Of a DNA stretch of 64,000 nucleotides, positions 12,301 to 22,655 are shown one piece after another; position 1 is the first letter of the stretch, and every line of letters starts with the position of its first letter. This stretch comes from Zerene cesonia (Eukaryota > Arthropoda > Insecta > Lepidoptera > Pieridae): assembly GCF_012273895.1 (NCBI RefSeq), contig NC_052128.1, positions 2,728,001 to 2,792,000 of the forward strand, in the 5' to 3' direction. A program made the position numbers and the translations under genes. Below the pieces are notes generated by a model that was given only the letters and a program-made list of their open reading frames with translations, was not told the DNA's origin and ran no database searches.

Positions 12301-15300
12301 TCATCATGTTTTATTAATTAACTATTATAATACAATATAGCCTTCTGTGTATTTATTTTTCCCCAATGGAAATCGTCCTTTCGGCGTTATCTTCTTCTTA
12401 TTTGTGTTAACCACTATATTAAGCAGGCGATCATATAGTTATAGTTGGTAATAATTATGTAATATTAATATATATAATGTATATATAATAAATAAAAAAA
12501 TAATTTTCCAGGCATTTGGCAAAGATGAATTCGTACCAACTCTGACTGTAGGCGAAGAACTGCGTGCTCATGACCACAGACTGGTTGAATGTCAAACTTC
12601 ACCACCTGATTATCTGACCGAAGCCGAGGTATTTATGTAGTCTTTCATTTATACTGTTGGATATTTTATGTACTTTTTAGTCATAAATCAAGCATGAATG
12701 CTATTATATTCGCCAAAGTTTGTTAGAATGTATGGATGTTTGTTACTTTTTGACGCATAAAAATTTATTATGGTCTATATATGAAATTTGCTACTAAGAT
12801 AGATTATTGTCTGGATTAAAATATAGGCTAAATTTTAACCGGGTACCACGCGAGTGAAGTCGTGGTACCTTTTTAATGATGAGTTAATAATTCTAAGCAA
12901 AATATGTATAGCCAATACTCAAAAGCGAAAAAACTATTTTGCCTTAGGGAAACAGGCACGAAAATGAAATTATATGAGTATAGTTGTGATAGTAAGTTAT
13001 TAATCAAATCATCCATATTCTATTCCAATCTACTATGAATACTACACATTATTACAAAATCATGCTATAAGGAAGAAGTATTAATAGTTGCTTAGAGCAC
13101 ACCTAATAAATAAATGTACCTCACGAGGATATCCACGAAATCAAGCTAGTTTAACATTTCAGTTGATCACTCTTATGGAGAAGCACGGCATAGGCACAGA
13201 CGCGTCCATACCAGTCCATATCAACAACATCTGCCAACGGAATTATGTGAATGTTGGCAGCGGCAGGCGGTTGGTGCCAACCAGCCTCGGGGTTGTTCTC
13301 GTTCATGGATATCAGAAGGTATGGATGAGCCTTTCAATATTCTTCGTATAGATCATTGACGAGTCTGAGTCACGCTGACAATTGTCCGAATCGAAATTCT
13401 GCCTGCGCATGTACTAGGCAGAATATCGATTCGGACAATATTATTAATAAATTATATTACTTTATTAAGAATATTAATGCGTGATACATTACTGACATAG
13501 AACATTGAAGTTTAATTTAGATTAAAGTTTTCTACAACACCGCTTGGTAATAATTAATTACTTCTTAAAGGGCAACCGTGAATCTAGCAGGTTATAAGGT
13601 ATTGAGGAGGAGGAGTATATCAGGTTTTTTAAAAAAAGAATTTGTGCAATTAGAAATAGCAATGGAGTTTAGTAATTCTTATGTGAGGAGGATCGAATAT
13701 GAAAAAGTAGAATAGCAATGAAATATGAATTTGTTTTATATTCTCATAATTTTTTATATGTAAAAAGATATTTAAAAAAGACGATAGAACACACAAAACA
13801 CCTACTTTTTAGTAATCTAACACCCATTTTACCGTTTTATTCCCATTTGTATACAGTAATATAAATTCAAGATCAAACTCTCAAATTATACGTAAACTTC
13901 ATACTTAACTATAATTATTTAAGGGGAAAAAAAAATTCATTTCATGTAATCCTGTTAATATCTTTCAGATTGACCCCGAGCTGGTGTTGCCAACGATGCG
14001 TTCGGCGGTTGAAGAACAATTGAACCTCATAGCCATAGGGCGGGCGGACTTCCACGCGGTGCTCTCTCACACCACGGAGATATTCCGCAGGAAGTTCCAG
14101 TACTTCGTGCGGAGTATGGAGGCGATGGATCAGCTGTTCGAAGTGAGCTTCTCGTCGCTGAAAACTAGCGGCAAGGCACTGTCTAGGTGTGGGAAGTGTC
14201 GCCGTTATATGAGATATATTCAGGTATATTTTTTTTTTTACTACGTGACTCACTGTTATATTTAGTTTATGTTATAACAATATTATTTAAATAACAACAA
14301 CAATATTATTGAGAATGTTTTTTCTATTCTTTCAAAAAATTTCTTATTTATAAAAGCATTTCATTGCTATAAAACTAAAAATTTAACAATATTAATATAA
14401 TATTATATAACAATATTATTATAATAATAAATAAGTTTAACGTTATACCCCTCATACAGAGTATATGTAAGGAAATCATTTAATCCTGGCATTTGTAATC
14501 AGGATAATAAGATAAACTCATGTAACTATTGTAGTGTACCGATCCTTGATGTGTGAGTCGGTTACAAACATATGGGTGAATCTAATATTATAATAATAAT
14601 GTTAATACCAAAAAAAGTCCACGCTTTCGGGTTTATAATACGCAATGTATGTGGTCCGTCCAGGCGAAGCCGGCCCGGCTGCACTGCTCCCACTGCGACG
14701 ACACGTACACGCTGCCGCAGCAGGGCACGGTGCGCATCTACCGCGAGCTCAAGTGCCCGCTCGACGACTTCGAGCTGCTCTCCTGGTCCACCGGCTCCAA
14801 GGGCAAGAGCTTCCCGCTCTGCCCCTACTGCTACAACCACCCGCCCTTCAGGTAGACGTGCCCCCTCGACTAGTAACCCCCTGCCCCTATTGCTATAATT
14901 ACTATTGAAAAGACTAACTAACTAAAGTAACTTGGTATTGTCCCTCCGTTGAAGTGCTATAAAGATAATATTTCAAGTATTAACTCTATTTGTTCTCGAC
15001 GTAGCATTATGGGCAACAAATTTTTCCTATGCTGTAGCTATCGTATTATGCCTGATTTTGCGCCTACATTTAACCCCCTAAATAAAATCTCATTTTTGTT
15101 TTTATATTCATATATTTTATACGACATTACAAGAGTTTTAGCAGAACTTTCAGCCCATATTATTCGAATTGCAGGCACATGTATAATGCACGAATATGCT
15201 CGTTTGTAGGGTAGTTAGTAGTGTGCGAATGTATACTAATATTATAAAGCTGAAGAGTTTGTTTGTTCATCTCACTCTCAGGAGCAACTGGTCCGATTTG

Positions 15301-17189
15301 AAAAATTCTTTCAGTGTTAGATTGCCCATTTATTGAGGAAGGCTATGGGATATATATATATATTATATACCACGGGCGAAGCTGGGGCGGACCGCTAGTA
15401 AATTGATAAAATATTTTCACATAGGGACATGAAGAAAGGTTTCGGTTGCAACTCGTGCACGCACCCGACCTGCCCGTACGGCGTGAACTCCACCGGTGTA
15501 TCTGGTTGTTTGGATTGCGACGGGGTCCTCGTGCTTGACCCGTCCGCCCCTAAGTGGAAATTGGCGTGCAATAGGTATGTATGCGGTTTTAATGTGCTTT
15601 TTGTGTTCATATTTAGTGGTTTTAACGATTCTTGTCGTGTTTATTTCCTTTTTTATATTTCAATTGTTTTTTTTTTTCTATTTATGTCTATTAGCGGCAA
15701 AACTACATGTAAATTCATCGGTCACTGGGAAGAAATTGATCTTAATAAAAAATGAAAATAAAAATAGTATTAGATTAACTTGGATGTATGGGATTGTGGT
15801 ATTTAAACTTTGAATTTTAACAATAGAAGGACCAATATTGAATAAAATTAAACACTTAATTGAACAAGCACATTATATTCATTAACCTTTAATAACATTG
15901 ATTCTTAGAGTCATGGATAAATACTGTGTCGATCCCACTTATTTTTTTACTATACGGTTCGAAGGACCAATACTTAATAAGCAAAAAATTACAATATCAC
16001 ATTTATTAGGGATTATAATTGGTTGCGTAGTTTGATTAGATCAAGATAAGATATAAGCAATTGTTGAGTGATTTTAAATTGTTTAAGGTAAAGGCCAGGT
16101 GACCGTATTAAAAAAAAAAAAAATAACTAAGCATCTCACTTGATATAATAGATAAAAATAGTATAAACGAAGGTCTTTGAGTACTTGAGTACACACGTTG
16201 ACAAAGGTTTCCGTCGTAGATCGAAATTATATATATGCATTCGTTGTGTAATTTAAAATTGTACAAGGTCAAGGTTATGTTGCCATATTACAAAAAAAAA
16301 AAAAAAATGTTTTCCCGTGGTCAGGTGCGACGTGATCATAAACGTGTTCGAGGAGGCGTCGCGCGTGTCGGTGAGCGAGCTGGCGTGCGGCGACTGCGGC
16401 GCGCAGCTGGTGAGCGTGGAGTACCGCGCGGGCCGCACGCGCCTGCCCGCCGCGCTCACCGACATGACCGCCTGCCTCTACTGCGAGCCCGCCTTCACCG
16501 CGCTGGTAACCGCCCCTCCCTCCCCCCCTCCCTCCCGGCCCCGCTTGGATATCGAGACGATCCTGTTTCGTCCGGAGGGTGCATTTAATCGGGACAAAAA
16601 GTATCCTGAGAAAATTTGAAAGAACTGTTTTTACAGTTCGATCGTGAGGCGGGATTCGAACGCCTAGCCTCTCGGTCACTCGTGATCCCACCACAGTAAT
16701 CGAATTTCTTCTACTCTTTCGGTTTTGTGTGCCTAAGGGGCACCCCCCGCCATCTATTGAGATGATTAAGAATCATCACAACCAATACGAAACATTATTT
16801 CAATGATTACTATTTTGATTATGATGATTGATTAATTAATATCTATAGAACGCGGCCTTGTTAAATTTTTGTTAATTCAATAGCTTTAGTCAGCTCATAC
16901 CCTGTCAGTATACCAAATTTCATCAAAATCCATTCTGGTAGAGATCACTCGTTAATATAAAACCGCCCTTTGTACAGTATATCTTTGTGCCGTTTTCTTT
17001 GTTATTTTATTTTGGTGTACAATAAAGAATTTATTATTATTATAATTCGGATGTCAGGTGGAGAAGCACCGCGCGGTGTCGGCGCGCGGCGGCGGCGCGC
17101 GCGGGCGCGGCGGGCGCGCGCGCAACAACAAGCACCGCAACAAGCAGCCCAAGGACAAGATGGCGCAGCTCGCCGCCTACTTCGTGTGA
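6336..17189 (+). CDS. Top3b: DNA/RNA topoisomerase 3-beta, complete, 15 exons, 850 aa
   Basis: Type IA topoisomerase that passes single strands of DNA and RNA; in animals it works with TDRD3. Exons: 6336-6426, 6507-6796, 7073-7292, 7617-7863, 7978-8095, 11054-11136, 11514-11650, 11944-12131, 12512-12628, 13163-13318, 13969-14223, 14664-14851, 15425-15574, 16325-16505, 17058-17189. Total 2553 nt, frame intact. Domains: Toprim with E9 in VAEKPSL and the metal-binding D116-x-D118-x-E120 of WLDCDKEGE; catalytic Tyr335 in GYISYPRTET (human Tyr336); topoisomerase core to about 620; Cys pairs CGKC 623-626/CSHC 642-645, C665/CPYC 687-690, CNSC 705-708 and later pairs in exons 13-14; an RGG-type C-terminus (817-829) in the last exon; and the family's C-terminal ending KDKMAQLAAYFV. 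Human TOP3B is about 862 aa. Intron 1 has an atypical donor, G|GTTTTA. Exon 5 appears twice because of the assembly gap (see 9617-10322). Confidence 0.97.
7405..7524 (-). pseudogene. C-terminus of a non-LTR reverse transcriptase (fragment)
   Basis: Minus-strand translation gives 39 codons and a stop, starting IRTARDWNMLPKSVFP and ending VNRYLLGKCALS. The WN-LP...F-S-V-R pattern is the usual end of insect non-LTR (jockey/CR1-like) ORF2 proteins. A homologous end with a different middle is at 61650-61790. It is a 5'-truncated copy in Top3b intron 3, antisense to the host gene. Confidence 0.75.
7891..8616. repeat. Left copy of the block duplicated around gap 1 (contains the exon 5 used in the gene model)
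   Basis: From ATATATATAGATTTATTTTC to the N run, this stretch matches 9617-10322 with only a few differences, including exon 5 and its flanking introns. See the finding on false duplication. Confidence 0.9.
8617..9616. other. Assembly gap, exactly 1000 N
   Basis: A run of 1000 N of fixed length, a placeholder for an unknown gap size. It lies in Top3b intron 5 and is flanked on both sides by the same sequence. Open frames spanning it are artefacts. Confidence 0.99.
9617..10322 (+). repeat. Right copy of the duplicated block, with a second Top3b exon 5 (9704-9821)
   Basis: It repeats 7891-8616 almost base for base. The exon copy 9704-9821 is 118 nt, identical in translation to 7978-8095, with the same AG acceptor and GT donor. 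Because 118 is not a multiple of three, splicing both copies would shift the frame. Differences are single-base changes and small indels in intron sequence (for example TGTAGCTTA versus TGTAACTTA), which is the level expected between alleles. Confidence 0.9.
10106..10330 (+). repeat. Interspersed repeat with 'cggaatcggctccaacg' core
   Basis: The core GGAATCTCGGAATCGGCTCC, then GGGGGTTTCGGGGGCGATAA, also occurs in the left duplicate (about 8400-8616) and on the minus strand at about 55430-55560. The minus copy elsewhere in the window shows it is a dispersed repeat, separate from the gap-related duplication. Confidence 0.7.
11159..11367 (+). mobile_element. Helitron-like non-autonomous element in Top3b intron 6
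   Basis: Same organisation as 2890-3133: TCCTACTA start, GTTTGTTGCTCTTTCACGC, TTTTTACCCCGATATTCC, then the GCGGGTGAAACCGC hairpin and GCAGCTAG end followed by T. It is sense relative to the host gene and starts about 22 bp after the exon 6 donor. Confidence 0.65.
12690..12870 (+). repeat. Diverged Helitron-like copy in Top3b intron 9
   Basis: Contains CGCCAAAGTTTGTTAGAATG, GACGCATAAAAATTTATTATGG and a GGTACCACGCGAGTGAAGTCG end resembling the 3' region of the family, but no clean CTAG end. Confidence 0.4.
13381..13439. repeat. Near-perfect 24-bp hairpin in Top3b intron 10
   Basis: Left arm 13381-13404 (ATTGTCCGAATCG... to TTCTGCCT), 11-nt loop 13405-13415 (GCGCATGTACT), right arm 13416-13439. 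One mismatch in 24 pairs. No coding potential. It may be a MITE, a foldback remnant or a small-RNA precursor. Confidence 0.85.
15236..15398 (+). mobile_element. 'aagctgaagag' Helitron-like element next to Top3b exon 13
   Basis: It starts ACTAATATTATAAAGCTGAA and ends CCACGGGCGAAGCTGGGGCG then GACCGCTAG, followed by T. Its end leaves only 26 nt of intron before exon 13. Confidence 0.6.
16600..16700 (-). repeat. tRNA-headed SINE fragment
   Basis: The minus strand reads GATCACGAGTGACCGAGAGG then GCTAGGCGTTCGAATCCCGCC, which contains a Pol III B box (GTTCGAATCCC). The stretch on the right, with CTTCTACTCTTTCGGTTTTG, recurs at about 46640-46665, so it belongs to a dispersed family. It lies in Top3b intron 14. 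Confidence 0.55.
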
Positions 17190-17890
17190 GCGGCCCTCAG
17201 CCCTCTGCCAAAGTATTGGTCGCCCATCCAATTTGTGGCCGCGCCGAATGTCGCTTAACCTTGATGTTTTTTTTATTCGTTGTTACGGTGGCTACAAGCA
17301 TACGTTATTTCTGTAAATTTCCATTGTCTAAGTGTGAGTTCATCGTTTACAGCCTGACGGACGGACGGACGGACAAACAGACAGATAGTCGAACAGCAAA
17401 GGCTTGTAATAGTTACCCGTTTTACCGTTCGGGTACACATTTTTTTTACATTTTTTTTTTCAAATGGCTCTCTTTCTGTCCCCTCAATTTGTTAACTGAG
17501 TAAAGACGTTAATTTAAAGTGAGCATCATTCTCCTAAAAATAGGAGTACCTAATTATTTATTTCCAAGCCACTTTTTTTTTTATTCTTTTGAGTTAGCGT
17601 CAACACAACAATTAAAATAAAGTATTAACTTCTTTAATACAAGAACGGGTGAATAATTTTATATTTATTACTAACTAATATCATCTTATTTGGTTCAATG
17701 GTAGAATTTTGTATGTCTTTTGTAGTATGTATGTATTTTTGGCAGTAATATGTATACTTCGATTGGATAGTAGTAAAAAGCGACTAACTTATAACAATAT
17801 TAGGCCAAGTAATGCATTTATTTGTAAGTAATATTTATGCTTAAAGAAAATAAACTTTTAACATTTAAGAATACCTTCGTTTTATTTTGT
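17190..17890. other. Top3b 3' UTR region and flanking repeat
   Basis: This follows the TGA at 17187-17189. Possible poly(A) signals on the plus strand are AATAAAG near 17617 and AATAAAC near 17850. At 17355-17440 a stretch with GACGGACGGACGGAC and a TACCCGTTTTACCGTTCGGG block looks like a dispersed repeat, related in reverse to 32560-32692. Confidence 0.45.
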
Positions 17891-17891
17891 A

Positions 17892-18080
17892 CTAGCTTAT
17901 TTTTCGTCCGTATCCCGTAGGAATATCGGGATAAAAAATTGCCTATATGTTATTCCAGTTATCCAGCTATCTACGTACCCAATTTTATTGCAATCGGTTC
18001 AGTAGTTTTTGTCTGAAAGAGCAACAAACACACACATTTCCTTACAAACTTTCGCATTTATAATATAAGTAGGATAGGAT
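17892..18080 (-). mobile_element. Helitron-like element, minus-strand copy
   Basis: Reverse of the 2890-3133 family: CTAG at 17892-17895, TCCGTATCCCGTAGGAATAT, TCAGTAGTTTTTGTCTGAAA, and TTTCGCATTTATAATATAAG near the far end. The 3' hairpin has decayed. Confidence 0.55.
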
Positions 18081-18189
18081 ATATAATATATATTAGTAGG
18101 ATAGGATTTTCCCTTACTTTCTAAATTCACAAAGAGATTCTCGTTGAATTCATTATAATTGCTAGAATTTAGCTTCAAGACGACCGTAT

Positions 18190-18262
18190 CCTTGCACTGT
18201 GGTTGACACGTGAGCGTAGAACCGCGAGGTCCTGAGTTCGATTTCCGGTGGGACCGGATGAT
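18190..18262 (+). repeat. tRNA-derived SINE head
   Basis: The plus strand has GTGGTTGACACGTGAGCGTAG then CCTGAGTTCGATTTCC, laid out like Pol III A and B boxes. No good acceptor stem can be drawn, so it is not called a tRNA gene. Confidence 0.4.
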
Positions 18263-21200
18263 GTATTCTAGATAATTTTCAAGAATAGCAATACTTCATG
18301 CAACGCGTGTTTAAACCATTAACATCAATGACGTTTCAGCTCGTTTCTTCATTAGAATAGGTTAGTACTCGATATAGCGACCACAGATTGCTACAAACCA
18401 AATTTTACTTACTGGGTTATTAAAAATCATCAAATTTTAAGTTTCTGTATTCTAACTGGTTTTAGTAAGGTTTTTGTATTTTTCTCTTATATGAAAGTGT
18501 GAAATTCGGGACAAAGTTATACACTCATATTATAAAAAACATAATTAGCTATAGACGAGTTGCCAGTATGAAAGGCAGCTCTTCTTTTATGTTTGTGCCT
18601 CTGTTAAATTCACTTCTACGCATCTATAAATAAACTGTAGTTAATAATAATCTATGTCTACATAAGTTTCATAGGCAAGTCGATAGATAGTAACCATATT
18701 TATAGCTAGAAAGGTCTGAGTGACTAAATGAAACTTCAAGTATATTATTTGAGTCTTCATTTTATTGTGAATGTTGTCACCTAATATATAGATACAGTAT
18801 AATAAGCTTACAATTTATTACTGTATATTTGTTGAACGAATTTCGTTTCGTAGTAGATCGATTCTATTTATTTATTGAGACCTAATTTGCTATCTGGTAA
18901 CATTGTGAGGAAAATTTTTAATCATTTTAAATTTATTATTTCAAATTGTGCATAAACATGGATTAATGTTTCAAAATAAACTAATAAAATATCACAATGT
19001 ATTTTTCGATTTCTTTTAATAATTTTAGCGTCTATGATAGTAAATGAAGAACTAGGTAGCTACTATGTAGGTATTTCTAAAATTCATATATCTATGTGTG
19101 AGTAAATAATTTTAGTATGTTGCCGTTTTATTAATTGTATCATAAACGTATTTTTGACGTGTAGAATCCATTTACATTTCCCGCTTTCACATTATCGAAG
19201 AAAAATTTACAAATAGTATGAAAGCATCTCCACATGCTTTAAAATATCCATTTGTTTAATTCATAGTGCTCATATAAATCGAAACGATATTGTAATTATA
19301 AATGTTGCCAATTAATATAAAAAATGTATAATAAAATATCTTAAAAACCTTTATCGTTATTATTATAAAGAAACCAATAACAATCTCGAATGAGGTGTGT
19401 CCCTGCAGTGGGAACACATTATTTCGTACACATACACACTATCACAAATAAGTAAAACGGCAACATATAGATACATTGGATAAAATTAAGTTGGTATTTG
19501 GTAATCGGGGTATTGTGTCAATATTATAACAATATTTTTATCACAGACAAGCCAATATTTAATGATCAGCGATTGCATGTTATTACGTACTGCGTAAACT
19601 ATATTTACAAATGTATGTAGCGATACGAAAAAATAAATTTATGGATAATCTTACCCTTTTCCAAAACGCTCATGTTATATTACTAATAGGAATAATCTAT
19701 TTTTTCTTATTAAGTAAGGCTGATATTGGTCTAGTGTAGACAAAATTTATTTGAGAGTAATTTATATAATATTTATAGTTTTTATAATTTGTAATCTTAA
19801 TCTGCCATTAATGAATAAGATCTTAGATTTCGGTTTACAATTAATTACATTTTTAATGGAAAAGAGTATCTATACCATAGATAAAAAAACCTTTCAATAG
19901 ATAACCAATGAAAATATATAGCGATTTGGTCACATGGAGAAAAGGATATTAATTACCTAATTATGTCTACGTGCTTTTAACTAAATATTAAATTGTATTT
20001 ACCAAGCTTCACCCTGTATGAATTATTTAAATAAATATTAATGATCGAAAGGAAACTCGCGAAAGAAAGTCGATTTGATATGCGTTGATAAAATATTATA
20101 TTAGGTATATGTTTTGTTAATCAATTACTGTTTATAGCATAAATTGCATGCTTAATTTCTTATAAGATTGTTCTACGTTATTCTCTAAATTCAAATATAT
20201 ATAATAATAGATACCTATAAATTATAAATAATGCATTTTTCTTATGAATGCAGTCTCGTAAATTTCGATCTAAATGTCCTAGCCAACATTGCCATAAATT
20301 ATTTTTCTTTATTCACAAGAAATATGCACATATTATTAAAAAACGTTTATATTGTCTGAAAAGAATATGAAACTAATTATTTGTATCAAAATATTATTTT
20401 GTAATGTCGTTAGGTGACGACTGAGAATTATTGGACATTTATAATTATGTTGTGCTTTAAAATTTGTCCTAATCACTATAGTATTGTATTTATTTTCTAA
20501 TATAACTCTAATGTATGTAGAAACAGCTGTACATTTAATATTTACGCCTTGAGATTCTTTCATTGTATTTTTTACCATAGCCCACTTGTATGGTATGTTG
20601 TATCAAACAATTAAATAAAAATAAATAATAGATATGCCATTGATAATCGACAAAAAGTAATTATTATCAAAATTTGTTCGTAAATCTGATGACCAAATGA
20701 AATGATATCGATTTTTGTGATATTTATAAATTGACATACCGTAGCGTAAACTGAAAAGTGTTCCATTATAAATAGCTTTTTATTAATTTCTTTTATTCTT
20801 ATTAAATTTGTATTTTAGTAAACTATTAAAAGTACAGCTTCATTATTTATCTATACTATGTTTATGTTAATCTCACTGATTCTGATAATATAATAACTCT
20901 AATAGCTTTTATATACTTATAGCAATTATTTACATTACCAACAAATACTCAGGCAATATAATCTAATGCGAAGCAACTGCCATTTTATCTTTTGGTTATA
21001 TCAAATGTCTGTGTAACGTGTTTAGGTATTTAAAATGCATTAATTATAAATAAACTTATCTTATTATTAGTAATTAAAATAAAATATATAATTCGTTTTG
21101 TCTTATTCAATTATTTGGAAAAAATAAGAAAATTGTCTAAGTAAATATTTTTATCAAAACGAATGTTATTCTTGTAACAGCGCAAAGTACACTTAAAAGT

Positions 21201-22655
21201 AGGTACATATTGAGTATTTATTTTGTACTTTCAAGTATTATATAAGGTAAAGGTAATCTGCCATAACGATTTGTGGAGCAGTTACAAATTATTAAATGAA
21301 AATATTTAGTTATCATAAAGGTATTATTTACTATTGTATTATGCCTTAAAACATGTATTATTTAAAAAAACTAAAATTCATAAAGTATGATTACCTGAAA
21401 ATAACTGATACAAAATAATAATATTGCGGTAAAGATAAATATTAGAATTAGGGTGATTTGTGTACTCTTTCGAACCTGACTATAATAAGAATGGCCTCAG
21501 CGTTTCATGTGAAATTGTCTGTTGTTTTTAGTTTTCCTTTAACTTTAGAAATGTTAAATTTTCTCAAATTCTGCCGTTTGTATTGTAACGATCTAAACTA
21601 ATAAATGATCCTACTATTTTAGAGATAAATTGATAAGTTCTTTAAAAGTGGCTTATAGGTACTTATTGTATAATAGTATTACAGGTTGACATTAAAATAT
21701 TCACTAGATAACATACTATGGTAAAGATATAAGACTTTCTGAAAGAAGATTCAATAATGTTCTTATTATAATCAAGTTCAGATAGATATCAGCAGAAAAC
21801 ATTATGTTTTATCAAACAGCTGTACAGGCAACCTTATATTTAAATTGTTCAGATTAATTATTCCAACGAAATAAAGTACGATACGCAGATAACATACTTT
21901 TTACAAAACTTCAACAGCGAGGCCAGCTCTTTGATATTATAATACTGAAAATAATTTACATTTTATTAAAATACGATTAAATTTTATAATGTTTATACCA
22001 TTGTTCAAAACTGTAAAATAAAATTCCGTAAGTAATTCGTTCGGATAATATGTTACACAATATTTAATATTTTAAGCAATGAAATCGTGTTATTGTCATA
22101 GAATACCTAAGCACAGTTGAATGGACCTTAACAGTTTCGTCTTGAATAACGGTATAAACGTAATTATTAGATGTCTACGAAATATTACTGCAGGTATACA
22201 TGTTCGGTAGATTACAATAAATAAGCTATGAGTAGCTTATATTATTTGAGCCTCTGAAGTATATAGCATATTATAATTAATTTATAATTTTTTCACTATT
22301 TAAAGCTCTTAGTTTTCATTTTATGCGAGTTCTATATGTCGCATAGAACACCGAAGGCCCTTCTTTAAACAGGGGTGTTATCCTCCGTAGTGGGCAAGTA
22401 AATACGATTACATAGAGATAACAATTATTATAGTATAGTGACTAGAATATTTTTAAAAACAAAAGCTTTGCTTTGGCATTTGCGTAGTTTTACACACGGT
22501 ATAGATCCGAATATCCTGAACGGTCCTTAATCACTCGTTAGCGTTTATAAGAAAGGTCACTTGGATATATTCTTCACTTGGGTGTCTAACATCGCAATGG
22601 TTGTTTTTGAATCTCGACCATCGAAAATAAATGACGTTTGTACGACACACCACAC
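18263..22655. other. AT-rich intergenic DNA between convergent genes
   Basis: No long open frame with family signal and no clear repeat with defined ends. The right-hand part must contain the 3' UTR of TRMT9B (minus strand). Its poly(A) signal cannot be fixed, because TTTATT occurs several times by chance in DNA this AT-rich. Confidence 0.5.

Noticed and set aside
16235..16694. Arg-rich open frames around Top3b exon 14
   Set aside because: Shadows of a GC-rich exon; the true frame is fixed by zinc-ribbon cysteines and splice sites.
16600..16700. Possible tRNA gene with a good B box
   Set aside because: No pairing acceptor stem, and the flanks recur elsewhere; it is a tRNA-headed SINE remnant. 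The same reasoning applies to 18190, 33765 and 62385.
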